Source of the DNA: Syngnathus acus
Lineage: Eukaryota; Chordata; Actinopteri; Syngnathiformes; Syngnathidae
Direction: 5' to 3'
DNA: 64,000 nucleotides
NCBI RefSeq assembly: GCF_901709675.1
Contig: NC_051090.1
Span: forward strand, 4,704,342-4,768,341
Shown: piece after piece, positions 13,874-29,900 of the stretch
Layout of the letters: every line of letters starts with the position of its first letter
Numbering within the stretch: position 1 is the stretch's first letter
Position numbers and translations under genes: made by a program
Notes under the pieces: generated by a model
Told to the model about the DNA's origin: nothing
What the model saw: the letters and a program-made list of their open reading frames with translations, nothing else
The model's database searches: none

Positions 13874-13993
13874 CACCTGACGCCCATCTAGTGGTAGCGA
13901 ATTGTAACGGCAAGTGACAGTGTCTGTCGTAAAGATTAAAAATACGACACCGTATTGCTTGACGGCAGATGGTGCCGCAAGCCCACAACCAAC

Positions 13994-14886
13994 ATGGCCG
14001 ATTCATTGATATGCGGCGATACTCAATGCAGGTATGTAAATAAAAAGCACACGTACGTTTAAAAGTATCAGGATGATAAAATAACGTGAAATCGGGATAA
14101 TTTGCAGGGTGAGTTCAGTCCTAAATAGAGATGTGAAGCAGTTTGGAAAGAAGTTCATGTTTGACAGCAACGAGGAGACTTGCTGGAACTCAGACCAGGC
14201 AAGTCTTTCTATCTGATCAATCAGTTTGTCAGTCTTGCATGTTGATTCTTTATTTTTATTTTATTTTTTTTCAATAGGGTGACTGTCAGTGGTTGATTTT
14301 GGACTTCCCCCAATCGGTTAGATTGTCTGAATTTAAAGTTCAGTTCCAGGGAGGCTTTTCAGCCAAAACATGCAGGCTGGAAGGTAAAGTAGCATCTATG
14401 CTCTGATTTTTTTTTTTGGTTTGTTTAATCGCCATATATTTTACGTACACGCTTTTTTATTTGGTATCCCTTCCCTGCTTGTTTAGTTTTCTCTTTCCTG
14501 TTCTCTGCAGGTTCTTCAGTAGATCGAGACTTCACAGTGATTAGTCATTTTTACCCAGAGGACAACAACTCTCTTCAGATATCCTTTATTTTAATTTTTT
14601 TACATACTGGAGGTTGTAACTTGTTACACTCTGAATTGGTTACCAGCCAATTTGGGTTATAATAAGCGCCTAATAATATTGTTACTGAGTGTTTGTCATC
14701 GCAACTGATGATTGCTTGATGACTAAAAAGCAAAACATTATCTTTCTTTAACTCCACACCCACTGCTTTCCCATACAGGAGTCGGCCACCGTGAACAGAA
14801 TAAAAATAACATTTGAGCACAGCACTGACTTTTTCGGGAGGATTATTGTTTATATTTTGGACATCCTCGGGGAGAAATCCACATGA
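13994..14886 (+). CDS. nr2c2ap: Nuclear receptor 2C2-associated protein
   Basis: Five coding exons: 13994-14031, 14108-14198, 14278-14383, 14511-14578, 14764-14886; 141 residues against about 139 in human. The product aligns over its whole length with NR2C2AP (TRA16), a small discoidin/F5-8C-like beta-sandwich protein reported to repress the orphan receptor NR2C2 (TR4). Landmarks are VSSVLNR and ETCWNSDQ in exon 2, FQGGFS in exon 3, HFYPEDNNSLQ in exon 4 and TFEHSTDFFGR in exon 5. Two splice sites are non-canonical: intron 2 is GC-AG (CAG|gcaagt) and intron 4 is AT-AC, U12-type. The AT-AC reading puts CFPIQ straight after NNSLQ, matching the human NNSLQTFPIP order. It converges on RFXANK, as in human. 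Confidence 0.95.
14579..14763 (+). other. U12-type AT-AC intron of nr2c2ap
   Basis: The donor reads CAG|ATATCCTTTA, a full match to the minor-spliceosome AT-AC consensus. A branch-point element TTCTTTAAC lies at 14744-14752, one mismatch from TTCCTTAAC, with its adenosines 12-13 nt before the terminal AC at 14762-14763. Splicing here keeps frame and restores the family's conserved FPI segment. A nearby AG at 14777-14778 (CATACAG) would drop that segment and is rejected as the main acceptor. Confidence 0.9.
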
Positions 14887-15344
14887 CTGAGAAGAAATAT
14901 GCAGGACATCAGAAGACGAATGTGCTGCCACAGCATAAATGGACTGGAATGCTTTTTTTTATTTTTATGGAATTGACACTGCAACCGGTGCTAATGATTC
15001 CCTCTCAGAAAACCGCGACGATACCGATACTATGTATCGGTACCACTAGTAGTTTTGATACATAAAATTTCCCCCAAAAAAGTTGTGAATGAAGACTCAT
15101 GTCACTTCAACCATGTCCATCCAGTTAATCTGTTGAATTCCTCTCAAATGCCCACAAAGTATACAATTATCATTCTAGCAAAGCACAGCATAAAAAAATA
15201 CATTTATTTCAAGTTGTTTATATCCATTCTTGCTGCTCTACAGCCAAACTAAATAATCTTGCTTCACAGTTGGCAAAAAAAATATTTTTTTTCATGATAC
15301 TGCCTTAAAAACAAAAAAAAGTAGTCTCTCAGTGTCACTGTAAT
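14887..15344. other. Convergent 3' intergenic region
   Basis: The two 3' ends of nr2c2ap (+) and rfxank (-) meet here. A minus-strand AATAAA (plus TTTATT, 15203-15208) sits about 140 bp beyond the rfxank stop. I see no equally clear plus-strand signal. AT-rich, no other gene. Confidence 0.6.
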
Positions 15345-16735
15345 TTATCGGCATGCTGGCTTGTAGAGTCTTAGAATATGGTCCTCCAAAACCTTCTGAA
15401 CTACAACACACAGAAAAAAGAAATTACTGTGTTGAAATAAGCAAGTAACTGTGTGAAAAGATGTCAAGCAGAAAGGTTCTAATTACTCTTTTTGTATCCG
15501 AGGGCAACAGCCAATGCCATTGCGCTGTAGCCAGAATCGGACTCTGTGGTCATGTCGGCTCCTTTGGCTCCAAAAGAACAAAATGATAGCTTAGTGTAAA
15601 GAAGGGGACAAATGTATAAAAAATTAAATGAACATACCCAAGAGCGCCTCGACGCATTTAACGTGATTTCCTCGAACGGCATACAGAAGCGGAGTTCCTC
15701 CATTCTGCAATCAAAACATCCGGAGGAAGAATGTTCAAGAGTAAATTGATTTGTTCTCACACTATTTTGAAGACTTTAAACTAGTTATTTAACAAAAATG
15801 ACAGCTAATGGGGATTTTATCCGCCCAACAGCGGCAAATTCCAGCTCCTACACAAAAAGTCACCCACCCAGTCATAGGTGTTGACATCAACCCCACGTCT
15901 GAGGAGCGCCTCGATGATGTCCACGTAGCCTCCGGAACTAGCCAGTGTCAGCGCACTTTCACGGTCCCTCGCAACTATTTCAGGGTCCGCGCCCTGAATC
16001 GCAACGGCATCCGTGAGTGATTATCCCGATAAGCCTTCTTCCGCTCGCCCTCTAACCTTTTCCAAGAGTAGGTCCACCACTGTTTTCTCTCCAAACGCCG
16101 CTGCCCACATAAGTGGTGTGAAGCCCCGTTCGTCTTGTTTGCTCAGGAGTGAGATATCTGTAAAACAGGCGCAAATTAGAATTCAGGACTAATAAACCCA
16201 AAATTCATCAATTCTGGGCAAACTGCTGCAGCCTGAAGATTTTGTGCTGACAATGGACTTTTGTCAGTTCAGCCTCACCTTTACTTAGTTGTACTGCTAC
16301 TTGTAAGACCTCACCCTGGGCAGCCAACTGATGTATGGACAGAGCTTATAACAGGAAAGAGAAATAAATACATAGTCAAGCAATGGGGGGAAAGAAATGA
16401 TCGTAAAAACTTACAGTCTAATTTCGCCGGGCGCACATTAACTTCATTTCCACGCTGTCTGTTTGTGAGCGTGTCCGAATGGTTGAAGAGACCCTCTTCG
16501 TCTGCATCAGCAATCTCTAAAAGACACAAGGCCGTTTAAGTTTAACACAGCTAAGTACTGAATATTAACCACAGTAATCTAAAAACGAGTGTGTTTGTTT
16601 TAAAATGAAGTCTGGTGCTATGTATAGTAAGAAATATACTGAAGCACATGCTTTGTTCCTCTTCTCACCACTGTACTCAAATGATTTTTCACTTGATGAA
16701 AGAAAATGTTGGTCCTCCTCTCCTCCTGCATCCAT
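15345..16735 (-). CDS. rfxank: RFX-associated ankyrin-containing protein
   Basis: Eight coding exons, high to low: 16669-16735, 16415-16516, 16279-16344, 16057-16157, 15868-15993, 15638-15704, 15487-15567, 15345-15400; 221 residues (human about 260, with a longer N-terminus). RFXANK is the ankyrin subunit of the RFX complex (with RFX5 and RFXAP) that binds the X box of MHC class II promoters with CIITA. Seen here: [11 protein letters not shown] near residue 45, then ankyrin repeats from about residue 58, with [59 protein letters not shown] and [15 protein letters not shown]; the C-terminus [13 protein letters not shown] matches the family. The ATG sits just after an acceptor; a non-coding first exon is likely near 17,286-17,340, with a good donor at 17,285. 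Confidence 0.95.
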
Positions 16736-16899
16736 TATCGCCGCTGTAAGGAAAAAGTGGCGTGCATAAAAAAAAAAGTTGAAATTCAGTCACGATGTCG
16801 TTGACTCACCACACCCAATTTACTTCCTTGTAGTCAGCAAGGAGGAGCAAAATACATGAAATGTTATCATTCGAAGCACTAAAAATATCAAAACAAATT

Positions 16900-17118
16900 G
16901 CTAAAAGAAAAAGCCTTACTATACGTCTTTTTTTTTTTTTTTTTTACTAAAAAAAAGCCTTATATACATTGTCTTTAAAAAAAAAATTTACAATAAATGG
17001 TCTTTTTTTTTTTTTTACTAATAAAAGCCTTCCTATACATGGTCTTTTTCTTTTCTTTTTACTAAAAAAAGCTTACTATACGTGGTTATTATTTTACAAA
17101 GTAAAAAGCCTCACTAAA
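16900..17118. repeat. AT-rich minisatellite in rfxank 5' intron
   Basis: About six imperfect units of roughly 37-44 bp, each with an ACTAAAAAAAGCCTTACTAT-like block and a TATACATGGTC-like block next to a T-tract. A further stray unit lies at about 17,636-17,668. It falls in the intron between the probable untranslated first exon and the first coding exon of rfxank. Confidence 0.8.
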
Positions 17119-17285
17119 CCGCATCAGATGATTTTGTGTGTCCGGTGTGTACTCTGTGTGTTAACAAGAAAAACGCAAAAACAGGCTAGTGACAGAATTG
17201 ATGTGCATTATTAATATTTGTCGCCTGTGCACCGGAACATAAATGCTTATTAACACACGGGTATCGTTGAATATATCTTACTCAC

Positions 17286-17340
17286 CTAAATTGGGAACGC
17301 CATTGCACTCAGTGGGAGCAGTGATGCTCACTTTCTAACT
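17286..17340 (-). other. Probable untranslated first exon of rfxank
   Basis: On the minus strand, ATTTAG|gtgagtaag gives a strong donor at 17,285/17,286, upstream of the acceptor (ttccttacag, just above 16,743) that leads into the start-codon exon. The 5' limit is a guess. Confidence 0.45.
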
Positions 17341-18214
17341 TTCGCTTCTTTGGTTCTGACATGTTTGGTATCGCAGGGTAAATTTCTTCTTCGTCTACTC
17401 TTGTCCAGAGCAGCTTCCTTGATCAACAGTAATAGTAGAACAGTAGCTCCCTCTAGTGTTCAATTTAAAAAGTGCAATACACTCAGGTAAAAGTTGAAGA
17501 GCAGGCTATATTCGATTCTCAATCAAATGTCTTGCGGGTCAATTATATTTTTTTGAAAACTTTTTTTTTTATACATTTTTCAAATAAAAGCATTATTTTT
17601 TATATAATTTTTTCATGCCTGTACTTCATATTTAAAAGAAAAGCCTTACTTTACATTGTCCTTTTTAATAACAAGTCATCAATATAAATACAATCACCCA
17701 GGAAGAACATAAAATCACAGTCATTAATCCAAATAAATAATACAATCAAACACAACATAAATGAAGAATTTGCAAGCATAGCAAATGATACAGAGCTGGA
17801 AAAAAAGAAAAGATTTTTGGATTGTTGTCAGGGGCCACTATGATGATGCAGCTAATCAGAAACAATTTGTTAATAAATAAAATCCTAATCAACCGTGTCC
17901 CAAGTGAAGGTGCTGTGACAAGACCATCTGTGCAGGATTGTACTCTGAAGAACCTCTGGAAAAATCTTCTCAATTTATCATCATCCATTTGTCTAGCTTA
18001 AGAGGTTCAAATTTAGCAGAAATCTGTCAAAATATACACTGGAACTTTGACAAAACAGAGCCTAAAATTGCTACTTCAAAGCAAAACGACAGACTTTTCA
18101 GACATCCTCCATGTTGTTAGGATTTTTCCCATGTCAAAATCAACCTTGCAAGAGCGCTAATAAAAACATCAGTCAAAAGAAAGCCTGCAGAAAAACACAT
18201 CCTCCTTTTGACTC
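17341..18214. other. Intergenic, rfxank to marchf2
   Basis: Holds the rfxank promoter at its left end and presumably the marchf2 3' untranslated region at its right end. AT-rich with long T runs; no coding feature is supportable. Confidence 0.5.
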
Positions 18215-19223
18215 TCATACCGGACTGTCATCAGAGGGTGTGATGAGGGGGGTGGTGGAGAGCAAGGCATGCTGGGAAGATACAGCCTCGGTGACTTTTG
18301 GGATGATCAGCTGCACTTTCTGCTCCTTTCTTCTCCACTCCGAGTACAATTTACAGTGGAACCGCAGGCACACCTGCACACACAACATTATCATTATTCT
18401 AATTCATATCTCTGCAAAAATAAAAACTACCACCAGATAGAGACAAAGACCAGAATTTATATAATTGCGACAGTAGTGACAATGAGGGTTTACCATAGTC
18501 CAGAGTATGTAGATGGTGAAGAGGATGAGGGTGAGGGAGATGAGACCCGTATTCTGCAGCAAGCTGCCAAGCTGGAGGTCATCTTTGATGCCCTTCAGGC
18601 ACAACCAACCCGAAATGGTGGCCAGCGGCGTAACGAACAGGAAGCAGATGATATCGCAGAACACCAACCTCCTCTCCTCTCGCAAGTTCTTGTCGTGCAG
18701 CCACTGTGCAGGAAAATGTCTACCACACTTAGCTTAGCTAGCATGATATTTTTCAGGTCTAAAGTGTTTACCTCTGTGAAAGGCCTGAGTCTGCGTTGGA
18801 TGCTGAAGTGGGCGTTGCACAGCTCGCAGTAGTTGGTGTTGGAGGAAGACAACCAGAGCTCCAGGCAGCTCTTGTGCACCGTGGCCAACGTGCCGGTGCA
18901 GTCGCACGGGGACAGCAGGCCTTCCGCCGAGCCTCCCTCGTGGCAGATGCGACAAATGGGACCATCGCTGCACAGTGAGTGTGAGTGAGTTGTGACTTAT
19001 CGAAAGTCAATAAACTGTATCCAAGATTGTTTTTGCGCTCATACCTTGGCAGAGGTTTGATCGCAGAGGATAGTAAGTGTTCATCAAAGGACATGACCTG
19101 CACAGAGCAGTGTGCCGGGCACTCGCTGCCTCCTCCTTCTTCCGCCACGCTGGTTTTAACGTCGGTGACTTTGGCACAGTCACACAGGTCGCCGGGCTGG
19201 TGGCAGCAAACGCCCGTCGTCAT
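18215..19223 (-). CDS. marchf2: Membrane-associated RING-CH E3 ligase MARCHF2
   Basis: Four coding exons, high to low: 19045-19223, 18772-18967, 18494-18703, 18215-18373; 247 residues (human 246). It is an endosomal/plasma-membrane E3 ubiquitin ligase that transfers ubiquitin to membrane cargo. The RING-CH zinc ligands are all present in C4HC3 order: C65, C68, C81, C83, H91, C94, C107, C110. Two hydrophobic spans follow (about 138-160 and 176-197), then a basic cytosolic tail. The N-terminus MTTG-CCH-PG-LCDC and the tail ending DDSPV (PDZ-ligand type, like the human TPV end) favour MARCHF2 over MARCHF3. Its position beside RAB11B also matches human 19p13.2. A 5' untranslated exon probably lies near 20,160-20,340. 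Confidence 0.96.
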
Positions 19224-21376
19224 GCTTAATGAGTGAGGACACAGGCGTCAAGTTTGGACCAAAGAGTAGCAATTCCTGCAAATGACAAATGGATTCATGT
19301 AAACGTGCAAAAAGTGGAAGTGCTAAGAGGTGTGCGTAGCTGATAAACAGCTGGCCATGCCACGATAACCCCCACATGAAGATAAGATGCAGACCGATGA
19401 CGACAACAGCCCCCATAGACCATGTCCCGTTGTTCATAAAACAGAAATGCTCTCTAATCCTGTGGATTAAATTGTGATGTTATGTTTTTCCCAAGCATGG
19501 CAGATGGTGAACAAAAACACCGCTGAGGATTTGAATCACTCAATAATATGGTGGTGATGATGAATTAGGTGGATATAAAAAAATCTACACACCGCTCATC
19601 TAATGCCAGGTTTTATTATTTATGTCACTTCTTGAAAAATAAAAAATAAGTCAGTTGTCACAGTTCAGGTGGAAAATGGTTTTGTCTCATTTCTTTATTT
19701 CACAACAAATGGACAATTTTAAATAAAAAGAAAAAAAATCTAAATTCATTGTTCATCAGTAATTATCAATTAATTTGATTATATATTAGTTGCTGAAGAA
19801 TCACTGCCCCTCTAATTCAAAATTAAGAGAAAAAAAGATACAGTTGGTTAAAAGTTAAAAAAAAAAAAAGGTATTGTGGTGGTGAAAGCAAACAGTTTTC
19901 GTTGTTTTATTTTAAAACATAAAATTATACATTTGTAACAATATCCTCGGCCAAAACAAATTCCTTTTATCTTATTCATTCACACAATTAAGATTTCTAG
20001 AAGAGCTCTGCAACCGACAAAAAAATGCAATTTGTGCAAGCAAGACTTTACCATTCAAGTCAAAAAAAAAAATTCTTTATCCTGACACTTTTGTGCTTCC
20101 ACTGCCAACATCACACCAAACAAACACGGCAACTAAAAACACTTACCCCCTTTAATCTTTAATCCACAGAGTTAGGCAGGAAAACAACCTGAACGAAGTG
20201 CCAGCGAGTTTGACAACAAATGCGACTGCTACAGGAAGAAACTTCCACTTTCCTCACTTGGTTTAGACATCGTACAGGCGGGGCTTGCATTACAAGTCTT
20301 CCTTGGAAACTCGCCGGAGTTGCTGGCAAGAATGCAAAATGCATCGGTATTAACTCGGCCCACGTGACACTATGGATGACGTAAACATGCACTGTGATAA
20401 GAGGACAAAAGACATCCTCCTTTTTGCGAAATAGGGAGCAAGAATATTTCTGTAGATTAAATAGTGACTCATCTTAGTGCTTTTACTGTAACATGAATCA
20501 ACATAAAAAAAAATGACCTGAAGTTTTGACCTGCTTGAATATTCACTCCCTCGTGATAATCATATCGTCATGCAATTTTGTCCAATATTCTTAATTTTGG
20601 TATTAAAACACCATCTGGCATCATAACCAGGCCTTAACTCGGAACCCATCAGAGTAATGCATATGGATTCTTTTTTAAACACTAGCATTTTAGAGGTAAC
20701 ATTTCTTTAAATAACATTTAAAGTAAATGTTGTGTCATAGCAGCGAGGAATAGTTCCTGTAAACTACGTCACTCTTGTAATACGTTCCTCCCAACTCTGT
20801 TCAATTTTGCCGGGAAACGCTGAATGACCGACAGACGGCTCCAAAAATACATTTGACGTGAGCTTTATTGACGCATCAGCAAATTTCACAAGAAATATCC
20901 GACACAAATAAGTCATACAAATCCTTCCCTGCACTGGTCAAACAATTACTGGATGTTGCTCAAGAGAGCGTGCGATTCATCATACCATTGAAATGCAGCA
21001 TTCACCATTGAAATGTTGTCAGATGGAATAAATGTCAAATAAAAAAGATAAACATTGAAATGATTGGACATGCAAAAGCATAATAGCCGGTCCATTGTAA
21101 GCTTTTTAACATGAAATCACTTGTCTTGCTTTGGTGTGTTCTTGGAAAAACTGGATGGCTTTTATTCTTGTGAGTCAAGACGGTAACGGTTGCTCTGTTA
21201 CCGGGCATCGTGTCTTCTCTGAGACATCGAGTACAAGTCCACACCTCCAATGTCTGGGAATGGAGAAACTTTTACATCCCCTCACCGTCGCTCTCAAAGC
21301 GACGGGGTCATTGGGAATGGGATTGAAGTCGAAGTGAGAGGGAACAACAAGAAGGGGACAAAAAAAGAAGAAGAGT
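19224..21376. other. marchf2 5' region and rab11b copy 1 3' region
   Basis: Left part: the marchf2 5' untranslated sequence appears to continue to an acceptor near 19,276. Right part: a minus-strand AATAAA (plus TTTATT, 20,864-20,869) about 510 bp beyond the rab11b copy 1 stop is a likely poly(A) signal. AT-rich between; no other gene seen. Confidence 0.5.
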
Positions 21377-23157
<1,781 letters not shown>

Positions 23158-23887
23158 TTTTTTCTTTTCCTGTGGAAACTGGGGTCTGGCTGTTAGTTTT
23201 CCAAATATTGCCCAACAGTCAAACTCCGCCTTCAAGCAGGAAAATGGTGCGTCACCAATACAGGACGTGACTTTCGACCAATTAGAATCTGGATGTGTGT
23301 GATTGACAGTTGTGTCGGCGAATCGGCTGCTCGTAGAGAAGTCATGGGACGAATCTATGCATGAAGACGCCATTGCGCCGAATCCATGACCCACTTTGTT
23401 ACATTAGAATTTATTAGTCACCCATTTTCAATCCTGCTTTTCATCAAAATATTATATTACATTATTTACAAATATATGTTATACAACACGATTAGATGTT
23501 GTGTGTTTTCTTTTTTTCTTTGAAAAAGCATCGTTTAGAGTTTGGCAATGTAAAAATAAGACATTTGGATTTTGATCATTTTATTGTAAACAATCTGTTT
23601 TGAAAACTTCAACAACAAAAGTGGCGACTATAAGCAATGAGTGCTCAATAAATACATAATGACAATACTTTATAAATATATTTGGCATGATGCAAAAAGA
23701 GGCATGGGGGAGTCACTAATACTGCTTGACTGCATTTAGACTGTTTGGTCTGCGCTGAAATGCTCCATGATGGCGGTTCAGTCAACATTCAACGCGTATC
23801 ATCGATGACAGGAGGGGGGGAAAAAAAGTGCTCGTCCCAAGAGACCTAAGTGTGGAGGATGAGGATGAAGGTCGGCGATGATAAAGG
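23158..23887. other. Spacer between the two rab11b genes
   Basis: Contains the promoter of copy 1 and the 3' untranslated region of copy 2. A minus-strand AATAAA (plus TTTATT, 23,580-23,585) is the likely poly(A) signal of copy 2, about 300 bp past its stop. Confidence 0.5.
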
Positions 23888-25864
<1,977 letters not shown>

Positions 25865-26917
25865 GTTTTCATTAACGGTCAGTCAGTCTGTCTTCCAGTT
25901 GAGCAAGGACGCAAGGCAATAACGTCACCTATTCGTCACCATCCGGAAACATGAAGTGACGTCGGTATCACGTGATATGCAGTGCGAAGCGGATGCGCCT
26001 TCCGTCATCAACCAATTATACGTGTTTAATTTGAGCAACATATGATTAAAAGGACGATTGAGAAATTTAGGATTTGTTTAAACAAAAAAAAAAAGAAAGA
26101 AAGAAACGTTTTTGAAAAACTGAATTATTTAAAATTGATATTTAAAAAAGTAATGTATAGTTGATATTTATTGCAGCAATTGTGATCAACATAGACGTTA
26201 CTGTTTGTAATGATTTTTGTTTTGTTTTAATTGAAATAGAAATATCAAAATCAAAATATATATTCTAAAAATCTTCCAATCAATGAAAACATCTATAATA
26301 CTAAAAGTGGTAACAGCAGCAACAAGACAATTACTAAGCATTTTTGACTGATTTAATAAAATGGGGGGGAAACGGAAATGTGTTACATTAGTTTGTCACT
26401 TAATCTTATGAATGAAGACGATGATGATCAGTTTTCAAATTTTACATATGACAGAATAAAGGAATTATGCTCATTTATTATTTTTGACAAATACTAACTG
26501 AAAAAGTTTGAAATGCACATGTCATATGACATAATGATGTTTGAGCACATGGTACAAAGTTACTCAAATGTGCTGCAACAATTTATAGAGGCAATTGTAT
26601 TTCTATTCCTACAATCTAGACTCAAACATTCCGTGCATTTATGCATTTGTGTGAAAAGTTTCATTCAAGAAATAATTTCATCATTTAAATGTGTAAAGTT
26701 GATGGCTCCGTGGACAAGAAAAGCGAGTACGTCCAGTTTCACTTGTTCTTCAACTTTCTGACATAAAGCAGGTGCTTTCCATCCTTTGGGACGTGCACAA
26801 ACACACGCACCCTCCCTGGACCAATCCGAGGTGAAGAGCAAACTATATCTTTGGTGACTGGAGTGCCAGGCTCTTAGTCAAATCGAGGACATGCTCTTGT
26901 GCTGAAGACTATTCACT
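25865..26917. other. Head-to-head promoter region, rab11b copy 2 / stap2
   Basis: The two genes diverge across about 1 kb. The part next to rab11b has GC-richer promoter-like sequence (25,865-26,000); the rest is AT-rich with no gene. A four-codon upstream ORF (ATG at 26,891) precedes the stap2 start. Confidence 0.5.
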
Positions 26918-29900
26918 ATGAACAAGCGACAAGGGCGGCCCTTCATCGTGATGCCACACTTATATCATGAAGGATACCTGGAGAAGAGGTCTTTTAAAGA
27001 CAAGGTAAATGGAGTAACCATTCAAATCTAAATGGTTCATTTATTACTTCAAGTCAGTGGGTCACGTACTTTTGGTTGTTTTGAAATCAATGCATGTAAA
27101 CCTGTTGTAGTTTATGTTTTCAAATGTATGTGTTTTTTAGTTTATAATGACGTATAAACAATGTTTACATGGATATATAGTAAGATGTAATTTTGTCATG
27201 ATTTCAAGTCAAAGGGTTAATTCCATTTGTTTATCAATTCACCGTGACGATAAAAAAGCAATACCACGTAAAACTATGGATTTTATACATGATGTGATTC
27301 GATTTTAAGTATGTATGCATGCGAGAAAAAAAAATCTAATCAATGTATATTTAAAAAGTAAACAAAACAACATTTACTACCAAGGTACTTTCTGAATCTT
27401 CTGGAGGTAAAACCTGGTCGCTGTCTTGGAAAGTTGAGTTGGCCCAATGTTAAAAGGATGAATCGGCAATAATGGTCCTGGTCCTTATGTGTCAAAATTA
27501 GAAGCAAATCTTGATTTAGACCATTATTCACAAGATGTGAATAATTTGTCATCCATTTGAAAAAGAGATAAATATACAGCTGTCAATCAACTCTTTTATA
27601 CGTTCAAATTGCCACCATTGCCAATCTCTCTCAAAAGTCAAGGAAACCTCAGCGTTAGAAACTATTACCGAGCCTCTGTAGGCTTCCACAATGGTGTTTA
27701 ATATTATATTTGGCTTTTAGTGTATTATTTCTGTCGGGGTGTGTGTTTGTCCCGAATCCACAAACGAGTATAGAGCAACAAAGGTGAAGGTGGTGCAAGA
27801 AACAGAAGCGGGATTGCAACACGGGCCGATACGCGCAATTCTATTGCAGTGTAGCAAAAACAATTAAATGTCAATTATCTACACACACTCATATGAACTA
27901 ATGTGCAAATGACCAAGGAAACACGCCAACAAAATGGCCCCTTTGTACAGGCCATTCCATGTAAAGAAAGAATATCAAATATGTAGAATAGAGGTGAAAT
28001 GCTAACAATTAAGCTAATAGTTAAGGATTGCCATCTTCCAGATACTATTTGCTAAATAATTTAGCTCTAACACGCTAACAGTTGATAAAAAAAAAAATTG
28101 AGAACAATAATCGCTCAGATGGATCAATATGAATTTAACCTCATGCTTTTTATGTAAAATACAACTTAAAATTATAAGAACATTGCAACATATGAAGCGT
28201 ATAAAAATATACAGTACTGTACAGACCAGTTTTATCCCAACAAAACTGGTCTAACTGTCTCGTCTTGACATAATGAGACTTGGAATGTATCCAACCCAAC
28301 CTGGCAGCTTGTGGAAATATTCCGTCCAAGTCATGATAATTCACACGCAATTACAACCCATCCTTTAACACGAAACAGATGATGATATGAATTTGGCTTG
28401 TTTGATTAGGGAACATTTCTTTGTATCATTTTTCCATCATCGCTTCATGTTATCTAACCGTATTTTCCCCTGCGTGTCCCTGTAGAAATCTCGCAAGCTT
28501 TGGACTTGTCTGTGTGGCAACACGCTTTACTTCTTTAACGAGAAGAGGGACAATGACGTAAGTCATTTAAACTCATTGAGAATAATACATGATTTCACGA
28601 GCATAGTATAAACTGATGGTTCCGAGATTCTGATGCGTGTGCGGTTCTTTCAACAGTACATTGAAAAAGTGGAACTCAGCGGGCCGATCATGATAACAGA
28701 CGATAATACAATGGATTACAAATTGGACACAGCCAAACTGAACCTGCAGACCAAAGACAGCGACGTCAAATTCTCGGTGAGAAAATAGTCCATGAACACA
28801 ACGCATATACACGCAAGTTCATTCCGTGAGAAAGAAACTTTTTTTTTTTCCCCAGGCTCCGAATGCAGAGGCACGAGAACTTTGGAAGGGCTTCATTCAA
28901 TCTGTGTCTGAGGTTTGTTTCACTTGTGTTAATAATATTTCAGATTATTATTTGGCGTGTTACATGAAATTACAATCGATTTTATTACAGCTATCAGTGC
29001 CATCAATGCTGAACCTGTTGCCGGGCCAGATGGTCATGCTGGAAGAGGTGGTGAAAAAGGAGAAGGAGCGAGTCCGGAATGCGCAACAATGTTCTCCAAC
29101 GAAAGACATGGAGTCTGCAAAGGAAATGCCAGAGTGAGTACACTGCATATATTCAATGTTCACGACACGGAAAAAATGAATGGCCTGTGACAGGTTAATC
29201 ATTTACGATAGGTGAAGGTGTGTGACGAATAGGTCAACATACAATGGTGTTATTAACTTAGCAAAACACATGTTCCGCTTGTATACATTGGAAAAGGAAC
29301 TGACTAAACTTGTTTGTATGTGCTGTATGTTTTGCGACATACTAGAAGTTAGTACCCGCCGTGAGTTATTGAAACCTTTTTATTTTGGTTTTAACGACAG
29401 TAACAGGTTGAAATACTAATTGTTAGCATATTAGCATTTGATTCTCATTAGCTGCTGTATTTGGATGTCAAATGCTCAAATGTTCCATTTCGCTTGTCAC
29501 CATAGCTGTTTCCACCCGGTGTCCCGCGTGGAGGCAGAAGTTCTGCTGGAACGTCAGGCCAGCCGAGGAAACATGCTGCTGAGGCCCAACAGGGACACCA
29601 CCGGCTTTGCTATCAGCACCAGGGAAGAGATGAATGAGTAAGCATGCACTGATGCCAAATCAGGCACATATTTTAAAAACTCACACATCACAAACCAATT
29701 GATTCTTTTTTTTTTTTTACATCAGACCTATCTTCAAACATTTCCGGGTGATCCGCAGGCAAGATGACGGCTTCACCATCGATGTGCACGATCCCGTAAG
29801 TAGAAACCTGGCATCAGATCAATTCTCATCAACAGCTTATTATTGAAGAATAATGAAGGCCATTGATGACCATTGTTTGCGATGGGCGTTGGACCGCATG

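Noticed and set aside
14779-14886. Canonical AG acceptor (CATACAG) for the last nr2c2ap exon
   Set aside because: No GT donor fits, and using it removes the conserved FPI segment; the AT-AC pair explains both borders.
18269-18832. 187-codon open frame on the plus strand
   Set aside because: It runs through the introns and antisense of marchf2, whose exons are fixed by RING-CH ligands and splice phases.
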